DNA from: an uncultured Azospirillum sp.
Lineage (GTDB): Bacteria; Pseudomonadota; Alphaproteobacteria; RF32; CAG-239
Assembly: GCA_900542055.1 (NCBI GenBank)
Contig: UQMA01000042.1
Span: forward strand, 1 to 8,164
DNA: 8,164 nucleotides
Direction: 5' to 3'
Shown: one piece after another, positions 1 to 5,960 of the stretch
Layout: every line of letters begins with the position of its first letter
Position numbering within the stretch: position 1 is the first letter of the stretch
Notes under the pieces: generated by a model
The model's database searches: none
Told to the model about the DNA's origin: nothing
What the model saw: the letters and a program-made list of their open reading frames with translations, nothing else
Made by a program: the position numbers and the translations under genes

Positions 1-407
1 GCTTTTTCTTCGGCTACGCGAGCCAAATCTTTTGCACCTTTGGCTTTAACATCTCTGTCAACCAATTCAACAAAAGCCATCGGAGCAGCGTCACCATAGC
101 GAATACCAGCTTTCAATACGCGGGTATAACCGCCATTGCGGTTGCTATAACGCTCTGCCAGAGTTGAAAACAATTTGGAAACAACTTCCTCATCACGCAA
201 AAAGGCCAAAGCCAAACGACGGCTGTTCAAATCGCCTTTTTTAGCAAAAGTAATCATATTATCAGCAAAAGTTCTCAATTCTTTAGCACGCGGCAAAGTA
301 ATTTTGATTTGTTCATGATTTAACAAAGCGCAAGTAAGGTTAGAGAACAAAGCTCTTCTCTGGCTGCTCGGCATATTAAATTTTCTATGTGCATCACCAT
401 GTCTCAT
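1..407 (-). CDS. rplQ: 50S ribosomal protein L17, C-terminus cut by window edge
   Basis: L17 is a large-subunit ribosomal protein near the peptide exit tunnel. The ATG at 407-405 opens MRHGDAHRKF, and an AGGA-type ribosome binding site lies just upstream. The 135 visible codons contain the family blocks HEQIKITLPRAKELR, LAERYSNRNGGYTRVLK and RYGDAAPMAFVELVDRD. The frame is open to the left edge, so only a short C-terminal tail is missing. Normally rplQ directly follows rpoA on the same transcript. Here about 1,050 bases, an opposite-strand dtd gene and a terminator separate the two, and a good promoter precedes rplQ. Codon use is AT-rich like most of the window. The identification is secure. 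Confidence 0.96.
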   Translation of the reverse strand, partial: MRHGDAHRKFNMPSSQRRALFSNLTCALLNHEQIKITLPRAKELRTFADNMITFAKKGDLNSRRLALAFLRDEEVVSKLFSTLAERYSNRNGGYTRVLKAGIRYGDAAPMAFVELVDRDVKAKGAKDLARVAEEK

Positions 408-521
408 GGCATTTTCCTTTCATTAATTAACTGTGCTTTGACTGGCAAAGCGGATAAAATCTCTTCTGATACTACCTTCATAAATACCAGTTGCACTGTA
501 ATTTCCATACAATGCAAGCGC

Positions 522-550
522 ACTATATCTAATATTTTTTTGCTTTGCAA
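522..550 (-). promoter_or_regulatory. Sigma-70-type promoter for rplQ
   Basis: Read on the minus strand, TTGCAA (550-545), a 17-base spacer and TATAGT (527-522) form a good -35/-10 pair. Transcription would start near 515, giving a leader of about 108 nt before the rplQ ATG. It lies in the divergent gap between rplQ and dtd. A separate rplQ promoter is expected because rpoA ends at a strong terminator and dtd runs the other way. The match is by eye; no start site has been measured. Confidence 0.6.
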
Positions 551-618
551 GCTTTTTCATAACAATATTTTAACCATTAACCGTCACTCTGCTGATAAAT
601 AATAACGAGGGCTAAAAA

Positions 619-1056
619 ATGAAAATATTACTGCAACGTGTAAAAAACGCTTCCGTAACAGTAGATAATAAAATTGTCGGACAAATCAGCAAAGGCTTGT
701 TGATTTTTATTGGAATCTGCAAAGGTGACAGCACAAGTCAGGCTGATTATCTGGCAAAAAAAGCTGCTAATTTGCGGATATTTGAGGATTCTAACGGCAA
801 AATGAATCTTTCTGCTAAAGATGTAAACGGCGCAGCCCTTGTCGTTTCACAATTTACTTTAGCAGGAGATTGCACCAGAGGCAACCGCCCCGGTTTTGAT
901 AATGCAGCTCTGCCTGATGAAGCCAAAAAACTGTATGAATATTTTTCTAACCAACTGCGGCTGGAAAGCATTCATGTAGAAAACGGAATTTTTCAAGCCG
1001 ACATGCAAGTCAGCTTGTTAAATGATGGTCCTGTTACTTTTCTTATCGAAAAATAA
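619..1056 (+). CDS. dtd: D-aminoacyl-tRNA deacylase
   Basis: Dtd hydrolyses D-amino acids (and mischarged glycine) from tRNA, acting as a chiral proofreading enzyme in the cytoplasm. The 145-residue length is normal for the family. The visible hallmarks are the N-terminal LLQRVKNASVTVD, NLRIFEDSNGKMN near 51-63, the active-site SQFTL at 77-81, GNRPGF at 88-93 (GRRPSF in many homologues), and the Gly-cisPro motif in NDGPVT at 135-140. GAGG at 607-610 lies 8 bases before the ATG, which supports this start. The gene is on the plus strand, convergent with rpoA and divergent from rplQ, which is an unusual place for it. Its AT-rich composition matches the neighbours. The variant motif could reflect lineage divergence or transfer, and I cannot tell which. 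Confidence 0.93.
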   Translation: MKILLQRVKNASVTVDNKIVGQISKGLLIFIGICKGDSTSQADYLAKKAANLRIFEDSNGKMNLSAKDVNGAALVVSQFTLAGDCTRGNRPGFDNAALPDEAKKLYEYFSNQLRLESIHVENGIFQADMQVSLLNDGPVTFLIEK

Positions 1057-1397
1057 ACATTACCCGCTAAACTGAGGACTAACCAGCTGCAACCAACATT
1101 TTGACCGCACACATCGGTATATAACACTGTCTGACAGCAGCTTGCATTAAGCATCGAGTAAACTCGGAGTTTTCTGCAATAAAATGCAATAAATCATAAT
1201 TTATATAAAATACAATACGAAATCAAATTTAGTATTTTCTGAAAATATAGGATTTTGTATTTTATAAAATTACGATTCGCTTATCCCTAAAAAAATAAAC
1301 AGCAATCTGATTATTTTCCATTTTTAAAAAGTTTTTCTACCTTCCTGCGCTAACAGCCTTACAACATCTTTTCTCAAAAAATCCGTCTGTATACCAC
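1057..1397. other. AT-rich gene-free stretch downstream of dtd
   Basis: I see no convincing gene or RNA here. It contains a short CGAG/CTCG hairpin with a TAAA loop at 1155-1166, a nearby direct repeat of TGCAATAAA, and an AT-rich inverted repeat (listed separately). It separates the dtd stop codon from the terminator shared with rpoA, so it is probably the dtd 3' untranslated region or scar sequence from a past insertion. Confidence 0.5.
1204..1266. repeat. AT-rich inverted repeat, 12-base arms
   Basis: TATAAAATACAA at 1204-1215 is perfectly complementary to TTGTATTTTATA at 1255-1266. The 39-base interval contains a second small hairpin, TATTTT-CTG-AAAATA, at 1233-1247. The arms are almost entirely A/T, so in sequence this biased they may be chance. 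No transposase or target-site duplication is seen. Confidence 0.4.
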
Positions 1398-1432
1398 AAA
1401 AAAGAAGGAACTCAATCAGCTCCTTCTTTTTT
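1398..1432. terminator. Bidirectional intrinsic terminator between dtd and rpoA
   Basis: AAAAAAGAAGGA (1398-1409) and TCCTTCTTTTTT (1421-1432) form a perfect 12-bp stem around an 11-base loop. Read on either strand, the hairpin ends in a run of six or more T. It lies 25 bases beyond the rpoA stop codon and also terminates transcription arriving from dtd. It implies that rpoA is the last gene of its transcript and does not feed rplQ efficiently. Confidence 0.85.
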
Positions 1433-1457
1433 AAGATATTGAACTAAAATTTAACGT

Positions 1458-2468
1458 CTAGAAATGATCATCAACACGTTTAATCAATTCTTCAATATTC
1501 TCCGGCGGCCAACCTGGAGTTTCCATACCAAGATGAATACCCATTTTTGCCAAAACTTCTTTAATTTCGTTCAAAGACTTACGACCAAAGTTTGGAGTTC
1601 TCAGCATTTCTGCTTCAGTCTTTTGAACCAAATCGCCGATATAAACAATATTATCGTTTTTCAGGCAATTTGCAGAACGAACTGACAATTCAAGCTCTTC
1701 AACTTTTTTCAACAAGTTTTTATTGAATGGCAATTCTTCTTTTTCGACTTCAACTTCATGTTCCGGTTCATCAAAATTAATAAACGGCTTCAATTGATCT
1801 TGCAAAATGCGAGCTGCAAACGCAACAGCATCTTCAGGTGTAACAACACCGTTGGTTTCGACAACCAATGTCAATTTATCATAGTCAGTAACTTGACCGA
1901 CACGTGTGTGGTCTACACGATAAGAAACGCGTTTTACGGGTGAGTAGATAGCATCAACGGCAATCAAACCGATAGGAGCATCTGCGGGTTTATTCTGATT
2001 AGCGGGAACATAACCTTTACCTGTACCAACAGTCAGTTCCATATTAATTTTTGCACCGGCATCAAGGTTACAAATAACCAAATCCGGATTCATAATTTCT
2101 ACATCGTGACCTGTTTCAATCATTGCGGCTGTAACTTCACAAGGACCTTCAGCTTTCAAAGTCATGGTCTTAGTGCCTTCGCTGTGAACAGCAACAGCCA
2201 AGCATTTAACGTTAAGTACAATGTCGGTTACATCTTCTCTTACGCCGGGGATAACCGAAAATTCATGCAATACGCCGTCAATTTTGATGGCGGTAACAGC
2301 TCCGCCCTGCAATGAAGACAATAAAATACGTCTTAATGCGTTACCCAAAGTAAGGCCGAAGCCTCTTTCCAATGGTTCAACCACTATTTTAGCTTTGTTA
2401 CCGCCTTCGCTGGGAACAATTTCTAAATTAGTCGGTTTAATAAGTTCTTGCCAATTCTTTTGAATCAC
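1458..2468 (-). CDS. rpoA: DNA-directed RNA polymerase alpha subunit
   Basis: RpoA dimerises to nucleate RNA polymerase assembly, and through its C-terminal domain contacts UP elements and activators. The 336 residues have the normal layout. The N-terminal domain includes LGNALRRILLSSLQG at 41-55. A charged linker lies near 235-247. The C-terminal domain carries RSANCLK at 264-270 and GRKSLNEIKE at 295-304, equivalent to the DNA-binding determinants known from E. coli. The opening IQKNWQELIKP and the ending GWPPENIEELIKR are typically alphaproteobacterial. The start codon is GTG, preceded by AGAGGAT. It follows rpsK by 87 bases, a gap that holds a hairpin. It ends TAG before the shared terminator. 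Confidence 0.98.
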   Translation of the reverse strand: MIQKNWQELIKPTNLEIVPSEGGNKAKIVVEPLERGFGLTLGNALRRILLSSLQGGAVTAIKIDGVLHEFSVIPGVREDVTDIVLNVKCLAVAVHSEGTKTMTLKAEGPCEVTAAMIETGHDVEIMNPDLVICNLDAGAKINMELTVGTGKGYVPANQNKPADAPIGLIAVDAIYSPVKRVSYRVDHTRVGQVTDYDKLTLVVETNGVVTPEDAVAFAARILQDQLKPFINFDEPEHEVEVEKEELPFNKNLLKKVEELELSVRSANCLKNDNIVYIGDLVQKTEAEMLRTPNFGRKSLNEIKEVLAKMGIHLGMETPGWPPENIEELIKRVDDHF

Positions 2469-2519
2469 TTGGATATCCTCTTTTTAGTGCATGCTATATT
2501 ACGAAAATCAAAAGACGGC

Positions 2520-2541
2520 GAGGCCGACGAGACTCGGCCTC
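2520..2541 (-). promoter_or_regulatory. Intercistronic hairpin between rpsK and rpoA
   Basis: GAGGCCGA (2520-2527) pairs perfectly with TCGGCCTC (2534-2541) around a 6-base loop. The stem is GC-rich in an otherwise AT-rich gap, and on the minus strand is followed by a T-rich stretch without a clean U-run. It could be a leaky attenuator or an mRNA-processing or stability element that sets rpoA output relative to the ribosomal proteins. It shows no promoter features. Confidence 0.5.
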
Positions 2542-2555
2542 ACTATCAAAATCTA

Positions 2556-2939
2556 CTATACGCGACGGCGTTTGCGCAAACGGCAGCCGTTGTGCGGAAT
2601 CGGAGTAACATCACGAATAGTAGTGATTGTAAAACCGACAACTTGCAAAGCTCTGATAGCAGATTCACGACCTGAACCAGGTCCTTTAACTTCAACTTCA
2701 AGAGTTTTAACACCGCATTCCATGGCTTTTTTACCTGCATCTTCAGCAGCAACCTGAGCAGCATAAGGAGTAGACTTACGAGAGCCTTTAAAACCCTGTG
2801 CGCCAGCAGTTGCCCAAGAAACAGTATTGCCCTGAGCGTCTGTAATTGTAATACGAGTATTATTGAAGGTAGAATTCACATGCGCTACACCGGCTGTGAT
2901 ATTCTTCTTTTCTTTTTTCTTCTGTGTTACTTTTGCCAT
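2556..2939 (-). CDS. rpsK: 30S ribosomal protein S11
   Basis: S11 binds 16S rRNA in the small-subunit platform and helps shape the mRNA exit region. The protein has the usual length of 127 residues. Recognisable blocks are AHVNSTFNNTRITITD near 19-34, KGSRKSTPYAAQVAAEDAGK at 51-70, GPGSGRESAIRAL at 87-98 and the C-terminal IRDVTPIPHNGCR at 108-120, followed by the basic tail RKRRRV. The ATG at 2939 has AGAGGTAGG upstream. It lies 18 bases after rpsM and 87 bases before rpoA, as in the standard alpha operon. Confidence 0.97.
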   Translation of the reverse strand: MAKVTQKKKEKKNITAGVAHVNSTFNNTRITITDAQGNTVSWATAGAQGFKGSRKSTPYAAQVAAEDAGKKAMECGVKTLEVEVKGPGSGRESAIRALQVVGFTITTIRDVTPIPHNGCRLRKRRRV

Positions 2940-2957
2940 TTGGGAACCTACCTCTTA

Positions 2958-3326
2958 TTATTTCTTCTTGTTAGCAACGGTCTTGCGTTTACCTTTACGG
3001 GTTCTGGCATTTTGTTTTGTGCTTTGTCCACGTACCGGCAAACCTTTACGATGCCTTAAACCTCTGTAACAACCAAGATCCATAAGTCTCTTGATGTTAA
3101 CGCCTACTTCACGACGCAATTCACCTTCAACAAGGTAATCACGGTCAATAACCTCACGCACTTTAGCAATATCTTCTTCAGACATATCGCCTACGCGCGC
3201 ATCTGGGTTGACTCCCGATTTTGCACAAATATCTTGAGCATTTTTTCTACCGATACCAAATATATAAGTCAAAGCTATTTCAATTTTTTTGGCAGTCGGA
3301 ATATTTACACCAGCTATACGAGCCAA
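2958..3326 (-). CDS. rpsM: 30S ribosomal protein S13
   Basis: S13 sits in the small-subunit head, contacting the P-site tRNA and the large subunit through bridge B1. The 122 residues begin ARIAGVNIPTAKK after the initiator and include YIFGIGRKNAQDI near 21-33, RGLRHRKGLPVRGQ at 88-101 and TKQNARTRKG at 103-112, then a lysine-rich tail. The initiation codon is TTG at 3326-3324. An in-frame TGA lies two codons upstream, and there is no ATG or GTG in between. The canonical MARIAG start therefore falls exactly on the TTG. It heads the rpsM-rpsK-rpoA unit, 139 bases downstream of adk, behind a consensus promoter. Confidence 0.97.
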   Translation of the reverse strand: MARIAGVNIPTAKKIEIALTYIFGIGRKNAQDICAKSGVNPDARVGDMSEEDIAKVREVIDRDYLVEGELRREVGVNIKRLMDLGCYRGLRHRKGLPVRGQSTKQNARTRKGKRKTVANKKK

Positions 3327-3337
3327 ATTTCATCTCC
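3324..3337 (-). promoter_or_regulatory. Ribosome binding site deciding the TTG start of rpsM
   Basis: GGAG at 3337-3334 is followed after 7 bases by TTG at 3326-3324. An ATG at 3333-3331 directly abuts the GGAG, too close to be well served by it. That ATG is out of frame with rpsM and opens only a 17-codon reading frame ending in TGA. The spacing and the canonical S13 N-terminus both select the TTG. Confidence 0.75.
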
Positions 3338-3357
3338 ATTATTTAAAATTAAACTTA

Positions 3358-3377
3358 AAAAGTTGATCACCACTTTT
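3358..3377 (-). promoter_or_regulatory. Small hairpin at the start of the rpsM leader
   Basis: AAAAGT (3358-3363) and ACTTTT (3372-3377) pair around an 8-base loop containing GATCA. It would lie within about 10 nt of the predicted transcript start near 3384. The six pairs are mostly A-U, so the element is weak and may be chance. It is recorded because the alpha operon leader is a known site of ribosomal-protein feedback in other bacteria; no similarity to the E. coli S4-binding leader is evident. Confidence 0.25.
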
Positions 3378-3390
3378 CAAAATTAAGCGG

Positions 3391-3418
3391 ATTATATGCT
3401 AATATTTATTAGTGTCAA
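3391..3418 (-). promoter_or_regulatory. Consensus sigma-70 promoter for rpsM-rpsK-rpoA
   Basis: On the minus strand, TTGACA (3418-3413) and TATAAT (3396-3391) are exact consensus hexamers separated by 16 bases. Transcription should start near 3384, leaving a leader of about 58 nt. Most of the spacer is the inverted repeat CTAATA-AA-TATTAG (3411-3398). It lies in the 139-base gap between adk and rpsM, so the alpha-operon genes can be expressed independently of secY-adk. Confidence 0.85.
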
Positions 3419-3465
3419 CCCTTACTTTCAGCATTTTTTCAAAAAAGTTATTTTTTGTTAAACAC

Positions 3466-4140
3466 TTATTTGTTCTTCAACGCCTCTGCAATTCTCTTAG
3501 CGACAACGTCAACATCACCGTTTCCGTCAACACTCAGCAGCAAACCTTTATCCCGATAATAAGCAATTGTAGGGTAAGTAAAATTGCGGTATTTTTCCAA
3601 ACGGCGTTCTATTGTTTCTTTTGTATCATCGAGTCGGCGAGAAAACTTTGTTCCTCCGCAAATATCACAAACGCCTGCAACTTTAGGCTTATGATAATTA
3701 TCGCTGTAACTTTCGCCGCACGTCATACAAGTATAACGTCCCAAGATACGATCAACAATAATATCATCAGGAACTTGAACTTCAATAACTCCGTCCAACG
3801 AAATTCCTTTTTCGTTCAACATATTTTCAAGCACTTTTGCTTGATTTATCGTACGAGGAAATCCATCAAGAATAAAGCCTTTTGAACAATCCGACTGTTC
3901 AATCCGGTTTGCCACCATCTGAATCATCAAATCATCTGGAGCAAAACCGCCGGCAGCCAAATGGTCTTTCAATTGGTTGCCGACAGGAGTTCCCTTTTTA
4001 ACTTCTTCGCGCAGCATCTCACCGGTCGAAAGATGGCTAATACCATATTCGCGTTTCAAGATACCGGCTTGAGTTCCTTTTCCAGTACCGGGAGCACCGG
4101 TAATGACCAGATGCAAGCCTTTTCCGTTAGCGAAACTCAT
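3466..4140 (-). CDS. adk: Adenylate kinase
   Basis: Adk interconverts ATP + AMP and 2 ADP in the cytoplasm. The 224 residues carry the P-loop GAPGTGKGT at 15-23, the AMP-site region STGEMLR near 38-44, DGFPRT at 92-97, and a long LID domain. The LID has four cysteines in two CxxC pairs (138/141 and 158/161), the arrangement of zinc-binding adenylate kinases, followed by RRLDD at 168-172. Alphaproteobacteria commonly place adk between secY and rpsM, as here. Its ATG overlaps the secY stop codon by one base (TAATG), suggesting translational coupling. The next gene, rpsM, has its own promoter. Confidence 0.97.
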   Translation of the reverse strand: MSFANGKGLHLVITGAPGTGKGTQAGILKREYGISHLSTGEMLREEVKKGTPVGNQLKDHLAAGGFAPDDLMIQMVANRIEQSDCSKGFILDGFPRTINQAKVLENMLNEKGISLDGVIEVQVPDDIIVDRILGRYTCMTCGESYSDNYHKPKVAGVCDICGGTKFSRRLDDTKETIERRLEKYRNFTYPTIAYYRDKGLLLSVDGNGDVDVVAKRIAEALKNK

Positions 4141-5495
4141 TATCTTCTCTTTCCTTTTTTGTTAACCAAAGCGGCTTTTTTCAGTAGTCCCTCATATTGA
4201 TAAGCAATAAGATGGGTTTGAACCTGACTGACAAAATCCATTGTAACCTGAACAACAATCAGCAATGTTGTACCGCCCAGCACAAATGGAACAGACAATT
4301 TTGAAATCAAAATTTCAGGCAAGATACAAAGAGCTGTCAAATACGCTGCGCCCAAAACAGTTAAACGTGTAATAACATAATCCAGATATTCTGCTGTATT
4401 TTTCCCCGGACGAATACCGGCAATGAAACCTCCGTGTTTTTTCAGATTATCTGCTGTGTCTTCCGGATTAAAGACCACAGCTGTATAGAAAAATGCAAAG
4501 AATATAATCAACGATGCATAAAGTGCTAAATAAAGAGGCTGTCCGTGACCAAGCATACTGCTCAAAGTCTGCACCCAGCTTGGACCGCTGTTTGCCGAGA
4601 AATTAGCAATTGTAATAGGCAACAACAGCAAAGAGCTGGCAAAAATCGGAGGAATAACGCCGGTCGGGTTAATTTTTAACGGCAAATGAGAACTTTCTGC
4701 CGAAGTCATTTTCATCCCCATTTGGCGTTTAGGATATTGAATAACGATTTTACGTTGAGCTCTTTCAACCAAAACAATAATATAAACAAGAGCCAAAACC
4801 ATTACCATCAGCATCAAAATAACCCACAAAGACATAGAGCCGACGCGGCCTAATTCAAAAGTCTGAGCCAAAGCGCTCGGAATGTTGGCAATAATACCGA
4901 CGGTAATAATCAAAGACGAACCATTGCCGACACCGCGGGAAGTAATTTGATCCCCCAGCCAAACAATAAACATTGTACCGCCGACCAAAGAAACAACAGT
5001 TGTAAATCTAAAAACAAAACCAGGCATAACAACTGCTGAAAGATTGGCGCTTCCAGTCATACCTTCCAGACCTACGGCTATGCCGTATCCTTGAATAATT
5101 GTAATCAAAACAGTTAAAATCTTTGTATAGTGAACCATTTTGCGGTGACCGGCTTCGCCTTCTTTTTTCAGCGCGGACAAAGACGGAATAATCGACTGTC
5201 CAAGTTGCAGAATAATCGAAGCGGAAATATACGGCATAATGTTCAAAGCAAAAATTGTCATACGTTCAAGCGCACCGCCGGCAAACATATTAAACATACC
5301 CAAAATGCCGTTTGAGTTTCTTGAAAAAATATCCGCCAAAATGTTTGGGTCAATCCCAGGCAACGGGATAAACGTACCAAGACGGAAAACTATCAAAGCA
5401 AGAATTGTAAACCATAATCTTTTTTTCAATTCTTCCGCTTTGCCAAAAGCCGACATATCAAGATTGGCAGCCATTTTCTCTGCGAGTGATACCAT
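4140..5495 (-). CDS. secY: Protein translocase subunit SecY
   Basis: SecY is the channel-forming subunit of the SecYEG translocon in the inner membrane, exporting unfolded proteins and inserting membrane proteins. The 451 residues show the expected series of about ten hydrophobic segments. The conserved first segment leads into FRLGTFIPLPGIDPN, and later come GNGSSLIITVGI, ERAQRKIVIQYPKRQ, NPTGVIPPIFASS and the cytoplasmic GGFIAGIRPGKNTAEYL. I chose the ATG at 5495 over one 17 codons upstream (5546). It has AAGGAA 6 bases upstream, it matches typical alphaproteobacterial N-termini (AEKMAANLDMSAF), and the extra 17 codons would span the leader hairpin. The gene is separated from rplO by an opposite-strand regulator, so it must use its own promoter. 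Confidence 0.96.
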   Translation of the reverse strand: MVSLAEKMAANLDMSAFGKAEELKKRLWFTILALIVFRLGTFIPLPGIDPNILADIFSRNSNGILGMFNMFAGGALERMTIFALNIMPYISASIILQLGQSIIPSLSALKKEGEAGHRKMVHYTKILTVLITIIQGYGIAVGLEGMTGSANLSAVVMPGFVFRFTTVVSLVGGTMFIVWLGDQITSRGVGNGSSLIITVGIIANIPSALAQTFELGRVGSMSLWVILMLMVMVLALVYIIVLVERAQRKIVIQYPKRQMGMKMTSAESSHLPLKINPTGVIPPIFASSLLLLPITIANFSANSGPSWVQTLSSMLGHGQPLYLALYASLIIFFAFFYTAVVFNPEDTADNLKKHGGFIAGIRPGKNTAEYLDYVITRLTVLGAAYLTALCILPEILISKLSVPFVLGGTTLLIVVQVTMDFVSQVQTHLIAYQYEGLLKKAALVNKKGKRR

Positions 5496-5521
5496 TTTTA
5501 TTTCCTTATTCTTTAAAATAA

Positions 5522-5550
5522 CCAAATTGGGCGCAAAAGTGCCCATTTGG
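5522..5550 (-). promoter_or_regulatory. Stem-loop in the secY leader
   Basis: Both strands fold into a stem of about 12 bp: CCAAA with TTTGG at the base, a one-base bulge, then GGGCGC with GTGCCC (one G-U pair on one strand) around a tetraloop. On the minus strand it ends 26 bases before the secY ATG and is followed by TTATTTT. With the promoter proposed at 5558-5585, transcription would start at the base of the stem, making it a 5'-terminal hairpin. It could stabilise the mRNA or act as a regulatory site. Confidence 0.6.
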
Positions 5551-5557
5551 GGATAAT

Positions 5558-5585
5558 CTAATACACATTTTTTTAATTATTGCAA
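5558..5585 (-). promoter_or_regulatory. Candidate secY-adk promoter
   Basis: On the minus strand, TTGCAA (5585-5580), a 16-base spacer and TATTAG (5563-5558) resemble a sigma-70 promoter. The -35 element is the same hexamer seen before rplQ, while the -10 matches consensus at only four positions. A promoter is required near here because rplO ends at a terminator and the intervening gene runs the other way. Other weak matches lie further upstream in this AT-rich region. Confidence 0.35.
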
Positions 5586-5736
5586 CCATTTTCTCTTTAT
5601 CATCAACTTTTTATAGTTTGTATTACATACTAAATTCTATTCTTTTACCATCAAATTAATCATAATTTAACAGTGATACAGTATGTTTTTCAACGCCGGA
5701 TTGTATTCGGTTAAAATGTTATTATTATGTCGCTGT

Positions 5737-5927
5737 CGGAATTTTCCTTCCGCATAGTGTAATAGACAATGAGTTATATAGCAAAATCGTTGTATTTGCC
5801 TACCTCCGAAAAGAGGAGTGGAGTACAGCGAAATAAACCCTATGGTTACGCTTTAGGGATGAATAAGTTGTTGCTGACTATGCAGTAGGAAAAACTCCCT
5901 CCGCTTTTCGGGGACCCGAAGGGTGGA
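5737..5927. other. Hairpin-rich block, possible structured leader or dispersed element
   Basis: Several pairings occur in succession: CGGAA/TTCCG (5737-5752), GCAAA/TTTGC (5781-5799), CTCC/GGAG around 5803-5818, CCCTA/TAGGG around 5838-5858, and a long-range 7-bp match GCATAGT (5752-5758) with ACTATGC (5877-5883) that would close over the inner ones. The strongest hairpin, at 5894-5927, follows. The block is locally richer in GC than the flanking intergenic DNA. One 7-bp match is expected by chance in a region this size, so the fold is unproven. I recognise no known RNA family. Confidence 0.3.
5894..5927. promoter_or_regulatory. GC-rich hairpin upstream of the XRE gene
   Basis: The outer arms CTCCCTCC and GGGTGGAG pair with one mismatch and one wobble. 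The inner TTCGG and CCGAA pair perfectly around GGAC, with a three-base bulge. On the minus strand a run of five T follows, so it could be a backup terminator protecting secY from readthrough. On the plus strand it lies 33 bases before the regulator start and could be a leader element or an operator. Confidence 0.45.
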
Positions 5928-5960
5928 GATTGTTTCAACCTATTTTTAAGATAAAATCTC

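Larger units (their letters stand above)
5496..5960. other. Divergent intergenic region between secY and the XRE regulator
   Basis: This 465-base stretch has no convincing protein gene. Its left part, to about 5590, holds the secY leader hairpin and candidate promoter. From 5591 to 5700 it is plain AT-rich sequence. A weak plus-strand promoter candidate, TTGTAT-16-TATTAT (5701-5728), precedes a hairpin-rich block at 5737-5927. The final 33 bases before the regulator ATG show no Shine-Dalgarno sequence. Confidence 0.6.

Noticed and set aside
387..602. Plus-strand open frame of 71 codons between rplQ and dtd
   Set aside because: It begins inside rplQ on the opposite strand and runs through the divergent promoter region. 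It has no Shine-Dalgarno sequence and no recognisable protein features.
2106..2463. Plus-strand open frames opposite rpoA
   Set aside because: They are shadows of the rpoA reading frame on the other strand, with no independent support.
5495..5546. Longer secY with a start at 5546
   Set aside because: The extra 17 codons cross the leader hairpin, do not match SecY N-termini, and the internal ATG at 5495 has a clear AAGGAA upstream.
5930..5957. TTGTTT-16-TAAAAT as the promoter of the XRE gene
   Set aside because: The -10 element would end only 3 bases before the ATG, so transcription would start after the start codon and the message would lack it.
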